IMG/VR virus record: IMGVR_UViG_3300042314_000177
Span: 1-64,000 of that record
Source of the DNA: a virus
Reading direction: 5' to 3' (one strand)
DNA length: 64,000 nucleotides
Numbering within the stretch: the first letter of the stretch is position 1; each line of letters opens with the position of its first letter. A model generated the notes under the pieces. It did no database searches. It was not told the DNA's origin and worked only from the letters and a program-made list of their open reading frames with translations. The translations under genes were made by a program, and so were the position numbers. Positions 50,197-57,981 of this stretch are shown piece after piece.

Positions 50197-52269
50197 TCAC
50201 CCTAATATAGTGGAGGGTGGAACCACATTCGTTTGCGGCCTAATTGCGGCCCCAATCTTTTCAGCAGTCTCAATAGCGGACTTTCGTTCGTCTATATCAA
50301 CGCTTGATAATGTTTGAATAGTCTTAGCCTTCGTTTCTTCAGAACGCGCCAAGGTGTATTCAGTGTTAGCTTGTGCTTGGATAGCTTGAGCCTGTGACTT
50401 AGCGGCTTCGGCCAGCAAGTAAGCAGATTGTGGGTCTTGCTGCACGTTAGCCTGTGCTTCCATCATCTGCTGCTGTTCTTCTTCCGTTGGCTTCAGAACG
50501 CCCATCTGGACTAGCTGCTTACGGAAGTATTCCTTGATGTCTCCAATGCCTTCGCCTTCCATGTTCATGATAGCCATAGCTTGCAGAACCTGTTGGGTTG
50601 TTGGATCGGTGGTAACTTGCATCATGCCTGTAAGCGCACGGACTGTAGCGTCACGGCGGCTGCTCGACGATGGGCCAACGTCTACGGCAACATCAAACAA
50701 GGCATCGCCCAGGTTGTTCTCGTAAATCAGTTCGCCTGTTTCTTCGTCGATTTGTGGCTTCATCAGTTCAATCGAACCAACTTCTTCCATAGCGCCAACA
50801 GTTTTCATCTTGCGTTTTTCTTCAACGTAGATGTCTTTCGACATTGACAGCCATATCTCACCACAGCGGCGCACAGCCTTAGCCATGTTGCTCATGTAGA
50901 TGAACGTCTGCATATCTAGGCGGGTCTGGATTAGCTCCACAGCCTTACCACTGATACCGCTGACCATCTTGTCGGCTTGCTGGGTGCTTCCCAGTATCTC
51001 AGCCATGTCCTGCTCAGTCAGAGCAAGTAATGCTGCCATTGCTGGCGGAATCTGTGCGGACTTAGTGTAAGCAACTGGGCCAGCAGCAGTAGTCTCGCCG
51101 TTTGGCCCTGTAATTGGATTGATTAACAGATAAGGATAATTGCGTAGGTTATCCTCTGCCCACATTACCTGATGGCCTGAGACTTGCTCTGGCATCAAGA
51201 TGGGCTTTTCAATCGACGAAAGCGCACTGATCTCACCCAGCTTAGATAGCTGCATATTCTTCAGTCGCTGTGGGTCTTTGGCTAAACGAACATGGCCCAT
51301 GCAACGCTCTACGTTATCAACGAACCAACGCTTGCCATAGACAGGAACAATAGGAATGTTCTTGCCAGCGATGTAACCCATATCGTCAAGGATGCCGCCA
51401 CCGCTCATGATATACTTGCGGACGCGCTTACGCTTAGTACGCTTCTGGCGTACTTCTACAGTGCCAACAGCAGCTAGTGTTTCCTCTAGCGTTTCGTCAG
51501 CGTCGAAGTCCGCTTGCATGTAGCGTTCTTCTTCGCCTTGGATCGTCAGGAAGATGCGGACTGTCTCACGCACTTCTTCAACGCGATAATACTCAGCGAC
51601 AAACACAACGTCAGGCGTATCCCAATCAAACTCGTACTGATGGATTACCTTGGGCCATGTTGCTGGGTCATCATTCCATTCAGCCTTGTAAGCCTCATAG
51701 GTCATTGAATACAGCACGAAGCAATACTTAGCGTCTGCCTTGTCCTGGCGCTTTGCATCAAGGTCAAAGAACACAGAGCTATCAGCGTCATAGATTGGTT
51801 CTATGCGGATGCGCTGGCGTTCGTCCTCGTCGTTTTCTTCATCTTCATACGCAGTGCGTAAACGCCAAGCGCCATAGCCACCGCCTACAGCTTCCTCAAA
51901 AGCGTTGTCGTATGCTTCTTCTGCGCCGCTGTCCCGTTCGTCTGCACGATAGAGACCATTGCACGTTTCGGTTAGCTTGTCGTTTGCTTCGCCATCTTTG
52001 CTAACAAAGTCTACAGCGATGCGGTTGTTGCGATATTCGTTGATGATACGAATGACGCTAAGGTGAATCTTGTTCACCTCAAAGCGTGGTTTGTTTTCGT
52101 ATTGGTCACCTAGTGGGCCTTCCCACTGCGCTCCAGCTATGGAGTAGAAGCGTCGATCTTGTAAGCACTGCAAGCGTTCATCACGCACAGATGTTTGAAC
52201 ACGGTCGAACTCCGTCATCGCCTGTTGATGGATGTTCTGGAACCGTTGTTCTTTATTCAATCGAGCCAT
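50197..52269 (-). CDS. Portal protein, P22 gp1-like (unit B)
   Basis: The product is 690 residues, colinear with 14429-16501. Only the last 35 residues (barrel tip) and scattered positions differ. Confidence 0.92.
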   Translation of the reverse strand: MARLNKEQRFQNIHQQAMTEFDRVQTSVRDERLQCLQDRRFYSIAGAQWEGPLGDQYENKPRFEVNKIHLSVIRIINEYRNNRIAVDFVSKDGEANDKLTETCNGLYRADERDSGAEEAYDNAFEEAVGGGYGAWRLRTAYEDEENDEDERQRIRIEPIYDADSSVFFDLDAKRQDKADAKYCFVLYSMTYEAYKAEWNDDPATWPKVIHQYEFDWDTPDVVFVAEYYRVEEVRETVRIFLTIQGEEERYMQADFDADETLEETLAAVGTVEVRQKRTKRKRVRKYIMSGGGILDDMGYIAGKNIPIVPVYGKRWFVDNVERCMGHVRLAKDPQRLKNMQLSKLGEISALSSIEKPILMPEQVSGHQVMWAEDNLRNYPYLLINPITGPNGETTAAGPVAYTKSAQIPPAMAALLALTEQDMAEILGSTQQADKMVSGISGKAVELIQTRLDMQTFIYMSNMAKAVRRCGEIWLSMSKDIYVEEKRKMKTVGAMEEVGSIELMKPQIDEETGELIYENNLGDALFDVAVDVGPSSSSRRDATVRALTGMMQVTTDPTTQQVLQAMAIMNMEGEGIGDIKEYFRKQLVQMGVLKPTEEEQQQMMEAQANVQQDPQSAYLLAEAAKSQAQAIQAQANTEYTLARSEETKAKTIQTLSSVDIDERKSAIETAEKIGAAIRPQTNVVPPSTILG

Positions 52270-53493
52270 TTACCACCTACTCACAGTTGCCAAAGGTTGC
52301 ACATCGAAAGTCTTTGCAGGGACTGCTCGACGTATGGCCTCGCACGCATAACGTAGCGCGTCTATAAGGTGATTATCACGATCTGCAAGGATTGGCAAGA
52401 TTTGTCCTGTCAAGGGGTCAGTTTTATAACTATAGCACGTTAATTCGTCAATCGTGTGTTGGCAGCGAGGGTGGACAATGATGTCATATGACTTCAACCA
52501 TTCAACGCCTTCCTCTACAGACTTAGGCCCTTTGACTGCCGCCATAATCTTTGGGAAGCCGTGCTTTCTCATGTGGCTAATCGTTTCAGGTCTGGCGCTG
52601 TCAGCAACGATGGGCCACTTTTCAGAGTCAGGCACAGTGAAGAATAGGTCTGGCGTGTCCATGATCTCACAGCCTACACGATACGCTTCATGATCGACAT
52701 AGATTGTGCGGCCAACAACATGGCAGCGGATTAGAACAGTCGGGTCAGATGCAAAGCCCCAGTCAGCACCAAAGCGATGCGTTGCGTCCTCTGGTGTTTC
52801 GAAGTCCTCAACCTTCCAGTTACGGAATACACGCGCTTCGCTGTTAGATGAATAGCTGCCCAGCCAAACGTGCTTGTATTTGTCAGGGTCTCTATCCCTA
52901 TCGTATTCCATTTCTGATTTAAGCACATCAGGGAACCAAGGGTTGTCTCGATAGTTTACCTGTGCAACCACAGCGTCAGGCGGTGGGCTTGGGCCACGCA
53001 GGAGCATATCAATCGGGTCGCTGCTGTTAAGCGGGTTCCATGTGAACCATAGCTCACTGTCTGGCTTACGGATTGTCGGACGCAATAGATCGAGCGAGCG
53101 TTGCGATAGTGTCTGCGATTCTTCCACCCAGGCGCAGTCATAACCTTCTAGCGACTTGATGGAGTCAGCCGTGTGGTTCTGCATCCCCTGGAAGATGATT
53201 AGGCCATCGCCATGCCGTGACTTGATCTGGCTTTCCTGAATCTCAAAGTAATCCTGAACGCCAAGCTGCTCAATCTTTAGCTCCAGCAAACGCTTGACCG
53301 ACTGCGATAGCGACTTCTGTATTTCACGAACGCAAACTGTTCTGCGCCGCTGATCCATAACGTGCGCTTCTATTACCATTTCCGCAAAGGCATGGCTCTT
53401 TCCCGATCCACGACCACCATGTGCGCCTTTATAGCGACTAGGCTTTAGGAATGGCTTGAACCAGCGCGGGGTTTTAATCTTCAGCGTTGTCAT
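52270..53493 (-). CDS. terL: Large terminase subunit (unit B)
   Basis: The product is 407 residues from ATG 53493 (TTG 53496 is unlikely). All ATPase and nuclease motifs of the unit A protein are present (GGRGSGKS, CAWVEE, GADWGF, VADSARPE, DRDNHLIDAL). Overlaps terS by 20 bp. Confidence 0.95.
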   Translation of the reverse strand: MTTLKIKTPRWFKPFLKPSRYKGAHGGRGSGKSHAFAEMVIEAHVMDQRRRTVCVREIQKSLSQSVKRLLELKIEQLGVQDYFEIQESQIKSRHGDGLIIFQGMQNHTADSIKSLEGYDCAWVEESQTLSQRSLDLLRPTIRKPDSELWFTWNPLNSSDPIDMLLRGPSPPPDAVVAQVNYRDNPWFPDVLKSEMEYDRDRDPDKYKHVWLGSYSSNSEARVFRNWKVEDFETPEDATHRFGADWGFASDPTVLIRCHVVGRTIYVDHEAYRVGCEIMDTPDLFFTVPDSEKWPIVADSARPETISHMRKHGFPKIMAAVKGPKSVEEGVEWLKSYDIIVHPRCQHTIDELTCYSYKTDPLTGQILPILADRDNHLIDALRYACEAIRRAVPAKTFDVQPLATVSRW

Positions 53494-53878
53494 CAATCAC
53501 TTCGCGCTGGATGTGTGTAACGAGACTGCCAGTGACACTAAGCTTAGATGGAGCGTCAAGCCCAATCATTGCGTTGATGGCCTTTACAGCGTTTACCTTG
53601 TCGCTTGGCTTTGCGTCTGCGTCTAATCCTTTGGCTATCGTAGACAACACATCAAGGCTGTCTGCCAGCGTCCATGTGACACGTTCAGCAACTGCTGCTC
53701 GTAATTCAGCAACCCTTGTTGAAACATTGCTATCTGCCATTAGCCTACAAGCATTTGCTTGGCTGGTCTCTGGTTTAGTTGTCGGCTTAACATTAAAGGC
53801 TGTTCTGTAAGCCTCTGCTTGACTTTTGCCCGATGCAACTTCGTGAGCGAATCGCTCTTGTTTAGGTGTTAACGCCAT
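53474..53878 (-). CDS. terS: Small terminase subunit (unit B)
   Basis: The product is 134 residues. The N-terminus (TPKQERFAHEVASGKSQAEA) is a Terminase_2 helix-turn-helix, quite different from unit A. The C-terminus (QREVIDDNAED) is the same. Here DUF3310 lies directly upstream, with no methyltransferase between them. Confidence 0.85.
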   Translation of the reverse strand: MALTPKQERFAHEVASGKSQAEAYRTAFNVKPTTKPETSQANACRLMADSNVSTRVAELRAAVAERVTWTLADSLDVLSTIAKGLDADAKPSDKVNAVKAINAMIGLDAPSKLSVTGSLVTHIQREVIDDNAED

Positions 53879-53907
53879 GTGTCTCAGCTTCCATAAAAGG
53901 TCTGGTG

Positions 53908-54159
53908 CTAACCTTTTAAAGCATCTTCTTCATTGTGTCCAGATTCCAACTCAATAAGCTTTGAAAGATAGTGCTGGCACTTCTGTAAGTCCTGCACTCC
54001 ATTCTTGTCTTTATATCGAGCCAGATATTTTATGCAGTTGCCATGTAAAAATCCAGCAAATGCTTCCTTAGTCATCCATGCTGCCATTGCTTGCCAAGGC
54101 TGGACAGCCTTTGATGCGTAGTGATCTCCGCCGATCTGGTAGCTACTGGGATTATCCAT
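53908..54159 (-). CDS. DUF3310 protein (unit B)
   Basis: The product is 83 residues. GGDHYASKAVQPWQAMAAW and GNCIKYLARYKDKNG identify the family. AGGTGG lies 6 bases before ATG 54159. Homologue of 19523-19771. Confidence 0.8.
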   Translation of the reverse strand: MDNPSSYQIGGDHYASKAVQPWQAMAAWMTKEAFAGFLHGNCIKYLARYKDKNGVQDLQKCQHYLSKLIELESGHNEEDALKG

Positions 54160-54355
54160 GTTCATCCACCTCTGTGCGACAAGCTAATTCTTCATCGCGC
54201 TTAATGACTGCCTCACCTATTGTGCATCCGTGCCAGCGTTGAATTGCTTCCAACACAAACGGAGCGTTAAGTTCTTCTGTTGTGTAAAATTTCAAACTGC
54301 GATTGTCTGGCTCAAGTGCAGACTTCCAGTTAGAGCCCTCACCAGTATCAATCAT
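54152..54355 (-). CDS. Small protein (67 aa), unit B only
   Basis: The product is 67 residues, acidic, with YTTEELNAPFVLEAIQRWHG as its longest ordered segment. It overlaps the methyltransferase by 4 bp (ATGA). Not recognised. Confidence 0.5.
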   Translation of the reverse strand: MIDTGEGSNWKSALEPDNRSLKFYTTEELNAPFVLEAIQRWHGCTIGEAVIKRDEELACRTEVDEHG

Positions 54356-54987
54356 GTTGTTTCCTCATAATCAGATGCACGCTCTAAGCGTTTGCGGCAA
54401 GGCGCTATCCATTGCAAAGTTGTTTCAACATCAACTAAATATGGAAACCAAACAAGCCAGCTATAAGAAGTTGCGCTTGATACATTCGGGTCAATCTTTC
54501 CCTTGCACATTGGCGCACGTTCAACAAATTGCAGAACATACCTCGGTGGTGTTTTACTAAATAAATTTTCAAAACGTGCTTTACCTTCAAGAAAAGCACT
54601 TCTGACAATAACTGCAACCCCACCTCTGCTGCTTGCCAATGCCCGTTGTATAAACTGCTCTGCCAAACGAAACGGAGGATTTGTTATTGTCCAATCAGCA
54701 TCGTCTGGATTCTGCCCCCAAAGATAATCAGCAACAGGATAGCCAACGCCATAATCGTGAACATCTGATGCTTCAACATAAGCAAAGTATTCAGATAATA
54801 CTTTTACCATATGACCACGATTTGCTGCTGGTTCCCTTACGTTCATGGTGTGCATTTGTTCTTCATGAAAGTCACGCAACCACTCACACAAAGCTCTAGT
54901 TGCCCAAGGTGGTGTTGGAAAGTCATCCAAGCTATCGTGAGGCTCAGACCGTTGCTGCATTACAGCACTAGACCTATTCTGCGTCAT
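54352..54987 (-). CDS. DNA N6-adenine-type methyltransferase (NPPF), unit B
   Basis: The product is about 211 residues from ATG 54987. FPTPPWATRALCEWL leads into motif I (EPAANRGHM), an acidic cofactor residue (ASDVHDYG) and motif IV (TNPPF): motif I before IV, the gamma-type order. It replaces the two methyltransferases of unit A. Probably protects DNA from restriction. Confidence 0.75.
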   Translation of the reverse strand: MTQNRSSAVMQQRSEPHDSLDDFPTPPWATRALCEWLRDFHEEQMHTMNVREPAANRGHMVKVLSEYFAYVEASDVHDYGVGYPVADYLWGQNPDDADWTITNPPFRLAEQFIQRALASSRGGVAVIVRSAFLEGKARFENLFSKTPPRYVLQFVERAPMCKGKIDPNVSSATSYSWLVWFPYLVDVETTLQWIAPCRKRLERASDYEETT

Positions 54988-55186
54988 AATCATCACCGAA
55001 TGGGTCATAGCCCTTTAGCATTGCATCGACTGCAACCATAATAGGCCCACTGATACGCACCTTGCCAGATTCCATCTTGCGTATGCTTGTTGCGCCGTTG
55101 TCTGGCGATAGGCGTAAAGCGTCAGCCATCTCTGTTACACTGTAGCCCATAGCTACTCTAGCAAGTTTAAGCTTCGCTGGTGTCAT
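54974..55186 (-). CDS. XRE-type HTH protein (unit B)
   Basis: The product is 70 residues from ATG 55186, homologous to 19761-19985 except for the acidic end. Its start overlaps the TGA that closes the PAPS-reductase reading frame beyond its amber codon (ATGA). Confidence 0.7.
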   Translation of the reverse strand: MTPAKLKLARVAMGYSVTEMADALRLSPDNGATSIRKMESGKVRISGPIMVAVDAMLKGYDPFGDDYDAE

Positions 55187-55374
55187 GCTGCTTCTCCACA
55201 CCATAATCCGCATTCTGCGTCATATTCTTCACCATCATCAAACATTGGCAACTCTATGCTATTTACAGCAGCTGCTGCAATTTGATTATAACCTTCATCT
55301 CTCCTAAATTGCCCAGAACTTTTTGATACATTTCCGCCGTTGCGTTGCGACCGTATTTTTTCTTGCTCCGACCA
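55183..55374 (-). pseudogene. In-frame C-terminal extension of PAPS-reductase-like gene after amber codon
   Basis: Directly after TAG (55375-55377) the same frame stays open for 63 codons (WSEQEKIRSQ..., then ECGLWCGEAA) and ends in a TGA overlapping the next ATG. SAE-[TAG]-WSEQE resembles the AxWWxEQE segment of the family, so TAG probably replaces a Trp codon (TGG). The last part holds a C...WC motif. Read-through, mutation or sequence error are all possible. Confidence 0.6.
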
Positions 55375-56124
55375 CTACTCTGCACTGGTTGGATTGTCTC
55401 TAATTAATTTCAACAGTTTGCCTCTGCTTTTTAGAAAGCATAGGTCGCAATTACCTTCATAGCTTTTTAAACCCAAATCAAAAGGCTGTTGCTTCCAAAA
55501 ATCTAAAACATCCTGCTCCCTTACCATTCTGCCATTTGCTCCAGAGCCATTTTTTGCCATTGGCATTACAGATTGCCAACGTTCCTTTGCCTGTTCATTG
55601 CGCTCAATTTGTTTGAAAACGCGGTGCATTTCATCACCACGAAGGCCAATAACATTTAACCAAGTTTCATGACCTTGGGCAATCATAAACCACTTTAGTG
55701 TTTCAACTTTAAGGGTTGAAGTGCAATATCGCATTGTGGTTGTTGGCAGGAAACGCTTTCGCTCTATTAGTTTTGCAAACGGCTCCCCATTACGGCTGGC
55801 GCTGTTATATCCTACAAAACTGAAGCGGCGTTGTGCGTCAGATATTGGGTCAAGCTTTAGCTCGCCAGCTTTCCGTCTTTTAGGAGATTCCGCCCACTCT
55901 ACCCAATGAATATATATGCCCCAACGAGTTCCACACTCATGAACAAAACGAAGCGTTTCTTCCCGCTCCTTTCCCGTGTTTGCAAAAACAACATAAACGT
56001 CATTAGGCAATATTCCGCCGTGTGCATCAATTATTTGTTTCAGCATATAGCCAGACGTTCTGCCGCCGCTGAACGATATAAGTGCGGGGCCAGCAATGAA
56101 ATATGGATTAGATTGCTCAGTCAT
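55375..56124 (-). CDS. PAPS reductase / PP-loop family protein, ended by amber codon
   Basis: The product is 249 residues. SFSGGRTSGYML (PP-loop, near 17-28) and YVVFANTGKE are typical of the adenylyl-transfer fold; CDLCFLKSRGKLLKL is a conserved Cys motif. Phage members may act in sulfur-based DNA or RNA modification; DndC belongs to the same superfamily. The frame continues after the stop to 55183. Overlaps the DnaA-like gene by 8 bp. Unit B only. Confidence 0.75.
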   Translation of the reverse strand: MTEQSNPYFIAGPALISFSGGRTSGYMLKQIIDAHGGILPNDVYVVFANTGKEREETLRFVHECGTRWGIYIHWVEWAESPKRRKAGELKLDPISDAQRRFSFVGYNSASRNGEPFAKLIERKRFLPTTTMRYCTSTLKVETLKWFMIAQGHETWLNVIGLRGDEMHRVFKQIERNEQAKERWQSVMPMAKNGSGANGRMVREQDVLDFWKQQPFDLGLKSYEGNCDLCFLKSRGKLLKLIRDNPTSAE

Positions 56125-56362
56125 CGCCCTCGCCTTTCACTACATACATATTTAACGCATGGCATATGGTGCTGTGGTCGCGCTGCATGATGCGGCCAAT
56201 CTCTGTGGTAGAATAGCCTTTGTCTCGCAGCATAACCACGCACTTGCGCCTTACCTTAACCAATGTCCTATTTTTTTGTTTGCCTAAAATATCAGCAAGA
56301 GTGTAATCATACATCTCTGCAATAGCATCTATCTCTGCAAAGTTACGGCCTCTAGGTGTCAT
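56117..56362 (-). CDS. DnaA domain IV-like miniprotein (unit B)
   Basis: The product is 81 residues from ATG 56362. LVKVRRKCVVMLRDKGYSTT and IGRIMQRDHSTICHAL carry the DnaA DNA-binding signature. It lacks an ATPase domain. A TTTACA-type promoter and a leader hairpin precede it. Confidence 0.75.
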   Translation of the reverse strand: MTPRGRNFAEIDAIAEMYDYTLADILGKQKNRTLVKVRRKCVVMLRDKGYSTTEIGRIMQRDHSTICHALNMYVVKGEGDD

Positions 56363-56380
56363 TTCAGTCTCCATGTTGGC

Positions 56381-56392
56381 GGGAAGCATCCC
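56381..56392 (-). promoter_or_regulatory. 5-prime leader hairpin GGGA-TGCT-TCCC
   Basis: On the minus strand this stem starts 14 nt after the -10 box and is followed by GCC and ATGGAG, the same plan as the other leader hairpins but with a 4-bp stem. Confidence 0.4.
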
Positions 56393-56406
56393 CTAGCTGA
56401 TGTATT

Positions 56407-56435
56407 TTCATACGCTCAACAGATTTCTGTGTAAA
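56407..56435 (-). promoter_or_regulatory. Leftward promoter TTTACA-N17-TATGAA
   Basis: The minus strand has TTTACA (56435-56430), 17 bases and TATGAA (56412-56407) before the DnaA-like gene. It matches the boxes and spacing at 21711-21739. Confidence 0.55.
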
Positions 56436-56452
56436 GCGTATTGTTCAATTAA

Positions 56453-56629
56453 TTATGATTTCTGCTTCTTCGCTTCTTCAATCGCAGCAATAGCCCATTC
56501 TCTTGGCGCTTCAGCATACTTACCATTTGCCCAGTTCTGGCGTATATCATTCAGTGATATACTTCCTGACTGATACTTGGCTAGGTCGCACATCAAACTG
56601 GTAGCTGCGCTATTTGTGGGCTGTGCCAA
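56453..56629 (-). CDS. Small helical protein (58 aa), unit B
   Basis: The frame starts at TTG 56629, nine bases after AAGGAA. SLMCDLAKYQSGSISLNDIR and APREWAIAAIEEAKKQ match 21760-21960. No ATG start is available upstream. Function unknown. Confidence 0.45.
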   Translation of the reverse strand: MAQPTNSAATSLMCDLAKYQSGSISLNDIRQNWANGKYAEAPREWAIAAIEEAKKQKS

Positions 56630-57140
56630 TTTCCAGATTCCTTCTTAAATCTTCAAGCTCTAGGGCTGTGACATATTCTTGGGGCGGCTCATAATCACGA
56701 TAGTGGATCATCAAGAGATGCTTGGCGCGATTGATCTTGCGTCTGCGATCATAGCCTTCATTCTGAACAACCGAATCTATCTCCGCTGGTGTTGGCATAA
56801 ACTTGCACGTTCGCAGTAGCTTTAGAAACGCACTTCGAAGATCGACCAAGGGATAAATTCGCAACGTCAGCCAATATAGCTCCAGGCGCTCTGCTTCTTC
56901 TTCCTGACTGCGCTTCTGGCTGGCAGTGGCTAATGATAGCTTGGCGATCATGACCTCCACCTGTTCGCGCTCGGGCATTGGTGGTCTAGCGGCATCAACA
57001 AACTGTTGAAGGGTCTCAGCCGACTTAGGCCCAATCGTCGGTAGGTCGCTCCCCATCAGCAGCTCGTCTAGCTTGGCTGGCAATGACTGCTCTGACCATT
57101 GGGTTGGTTGGCTCTGCTGCGTGTTTGCTATTTCCTGCAT
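56610..57140 (-). CDS. Replication partner protein (unit B)
   Basis: The product is up to 176 residues and almost identical to 21920-22444 (PTIGPKSAETLQQFVDA shared). It overlaps the initiator by 116 bp. Role inferred from position after the initiator. Confidence 0.55.
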   Translation of the reverse strand: MQEIANTQQSQPTQWSEQSLPAKLDELLMGSDLPTIGPKSAETLQQFVDAARPPMPEREQVEVMIAKLSLATASQKRSQEEEAERLELYWLTLRIYPLVDLRSAFLKLLRTCKFMPTPAEIDSVVQNEGYDRRRKINRAKHLLMIHYRDYEPPQEYVTALELEDLRRNLEIGTAHK

Positions 57141-57723
57141 TGGTCGCGCCTTTCGGTTCGTATATATCCAGCCAGCCGTTGATTGTCGAACGATCTAGCA
57201 ATTCGTTTATGTCGTGTCCTGCCAAGTGCAGGGCTTCCAGCTTGGTGAACGCCCGTGCTTTTGCTCTATCGGTTAATGGGCGCTTGCGTTGCTTTCGCAT
57301 CTCCACCCAACCCTTCCAAGAATCAATCGGCAACCAAACTGGATACCCCTCTATTATATACTTGGTGGTTAATTGATGTATCTTTAATGTATTGGGTGCA
57401 TCTGGTGCAGGGGTCTCATGCATCTGGTGCACGGGTGGTATGTCTTTAGTGCACGGGTGCATTTGCTGCATGGGTATCTGAATCCAATACCTATTGCCCT
57501 TGCCGATCACTTCTTCACGGCGAATAAACTGCATTTCTTCCAGCGATCTAATTGCCAGTTGAACAGCCCGTTTTTTTAATGATGATTTTTTAGCTACTCG
57601 CTCAATTGAAGGCCAGCACAAACCTTCATCGTTTGCCCAATCTGCCAAAGACAGAAGGACAAGCTTTTGCGTAGATGATAGGTCTTCCCTATCCCATACT
57701 GCTGTCATTAATTTGATACTCAT
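57025..57723 (-). CDS. Replication initiator with winged-helix N-terminal domain (unit B)
   Basis: The product is 232 residues. The first 85 form a winged-helix domain of HTH_36 type (SSTQKLVLLSLADWANDEG, LKKRAVQLAIRSLEEMQFI). A Met/His/Pro-rich linker is encoded by 18-bp iterons. The C-terminal 110 residues match the unit A protein. Only the origin-binding end is exchanged. Confidence 0.72.
   Translation of the reverse strand: MSIKLMTAVWDREDLSSTQKLVLLSLADWANDEGLCWPSIERVAKKSSLKKRAVQLAIRSLEEMQFIRREEVIGKGNRYWIQIPMQQMHPCTKDIPPVHQMHETPAPDAPNTLKIHQLTTKYIIEGYPVWLPIDSWKGWVEMRKQRKRPLTDRAKARAFTKLEALHLAGHDINELLDRSTINGWLDIYEPKGATNAGNSKHAAEPTNPMVRAVIASQARRAADGERPTDDWA
57397..57475. repeat. Iterons: three 18-bp repeats, putative origin of unit B
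   Basis: TGCATCTGGTGCAGGGGT (57397-57414), TGCATCTGGTGCACGGGT (57419-57436) and TGCATTTGCTGCATGGGT (57458-57475), plus a partial GTGCACGGGT (57449-57458). Repeats 1 and 2 differ at one base and repeat 3 at three. They code for the linker of the initiator and bear no resemblance to the unit A heptamers. Confidence 0.65.
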
Positions 57724-57770
57724 GACGCAAAGTCTTGCGTGATGGTTCTGTGGCGTGTATTACACAACAT
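57720..57770 (-). CDS. Leader peptide MLCNTRHRTITQD... (16 aa), unit B
   Basis: A 16-residue frame follows AGGAAGG and overlaps the initiator start (ATGA). NTRHRTITQD is identical to unit A, after which both sequences change. Confidence 0.5.
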   Translation of the reverse strand: MLCNTRHRTITQDFAS

Positions 57771-57800
57771 AGCGATGCCTTCCTGTGTTAGGCGTTGTTA

Positions 57801-57841
57801 GAGCGGGTCGAGTGCTTTTGCTTTTTCAGCATTCCCCGCTC
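57801..57841. repeat. Inverted repeat upstream of initiator (unit B)
   Basis: GAGCGGG-TC-GAGTGCT pairs with AGCATTC-CCCGCTC. The one change from unit A gives a G-U pair on the plus-strand RNA and an A-C mismatch on the minus-strand RNA. Confidence 0.5.
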
Positions 57842-57844
57842 GCT

Positions 57845-57874
57845 CTTATATAACCGCATTCCGTGATTTATAAA
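57845..57874 (-). promoter_or_regulatory. Leftward promoter for initiator operon (unit B)
   Basis: The minus strand reads TTTATA-N18-TATAAG, matching the unit A promoter at 23234-23263 in position and spacing. Confidence 0.5.
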
Positions 57875-57891
57875 AGCGAATTTATACATCA

Positions 57892-57920
57892 TTGACCAGC
57901 GCACAGTTTTTCCGTATTAT
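57892..57920 (+). promoter_or_regulatory. Rightward promoter TTGACC-N17-TATTAT
   Basis: It lies at the same place as the unit A promoter at 23281-23310, although most spacer bases differ. It faces the conserved UUCG terminator 34 bases beyond. Confidence 0.55.
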
Positions 57921-57926
57921 CCGCCG

Positions 57927-57981
57927 CTTGGTGCTCCTTGCCAAAACAACCTTGGGTGGCTTCGGTCACCCATTTTTATTT
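57927..57981 (+). ncRNA. Predicted small RNA with anti-Shine-Dalgarno loop (unit B)
   Basis: Stem 1 is TTGGTG/TGCCAA (57928-57933 with 57939-57944) around the loop CTCCT; two pairs are G-U. Stem 2 is the terminator GGGTGGC-TTCG-GTCACCC (57954-57971) with ATTTTTATTT. Length about 55 nt. Confidence 0.45.
57954..57979 (+). terminator. Rho-independent terminator with UUCG loop (unit B)
   Basis: Same sequence as 23345-23370. The T-tract overlaps the end of the DUF1064 gene on the other strand. Confidence 0.7.

Noticed and set aside
55375-55377. Genome-wide reassignment of TAG in this phage
   Set aside because: Several conserved genes end in TAG (27435-27518, 11863-12039, endolysin 29757-30188), so TAG is a normal stop; the amber in the PAPS-reductase-like gene is an isolated event.
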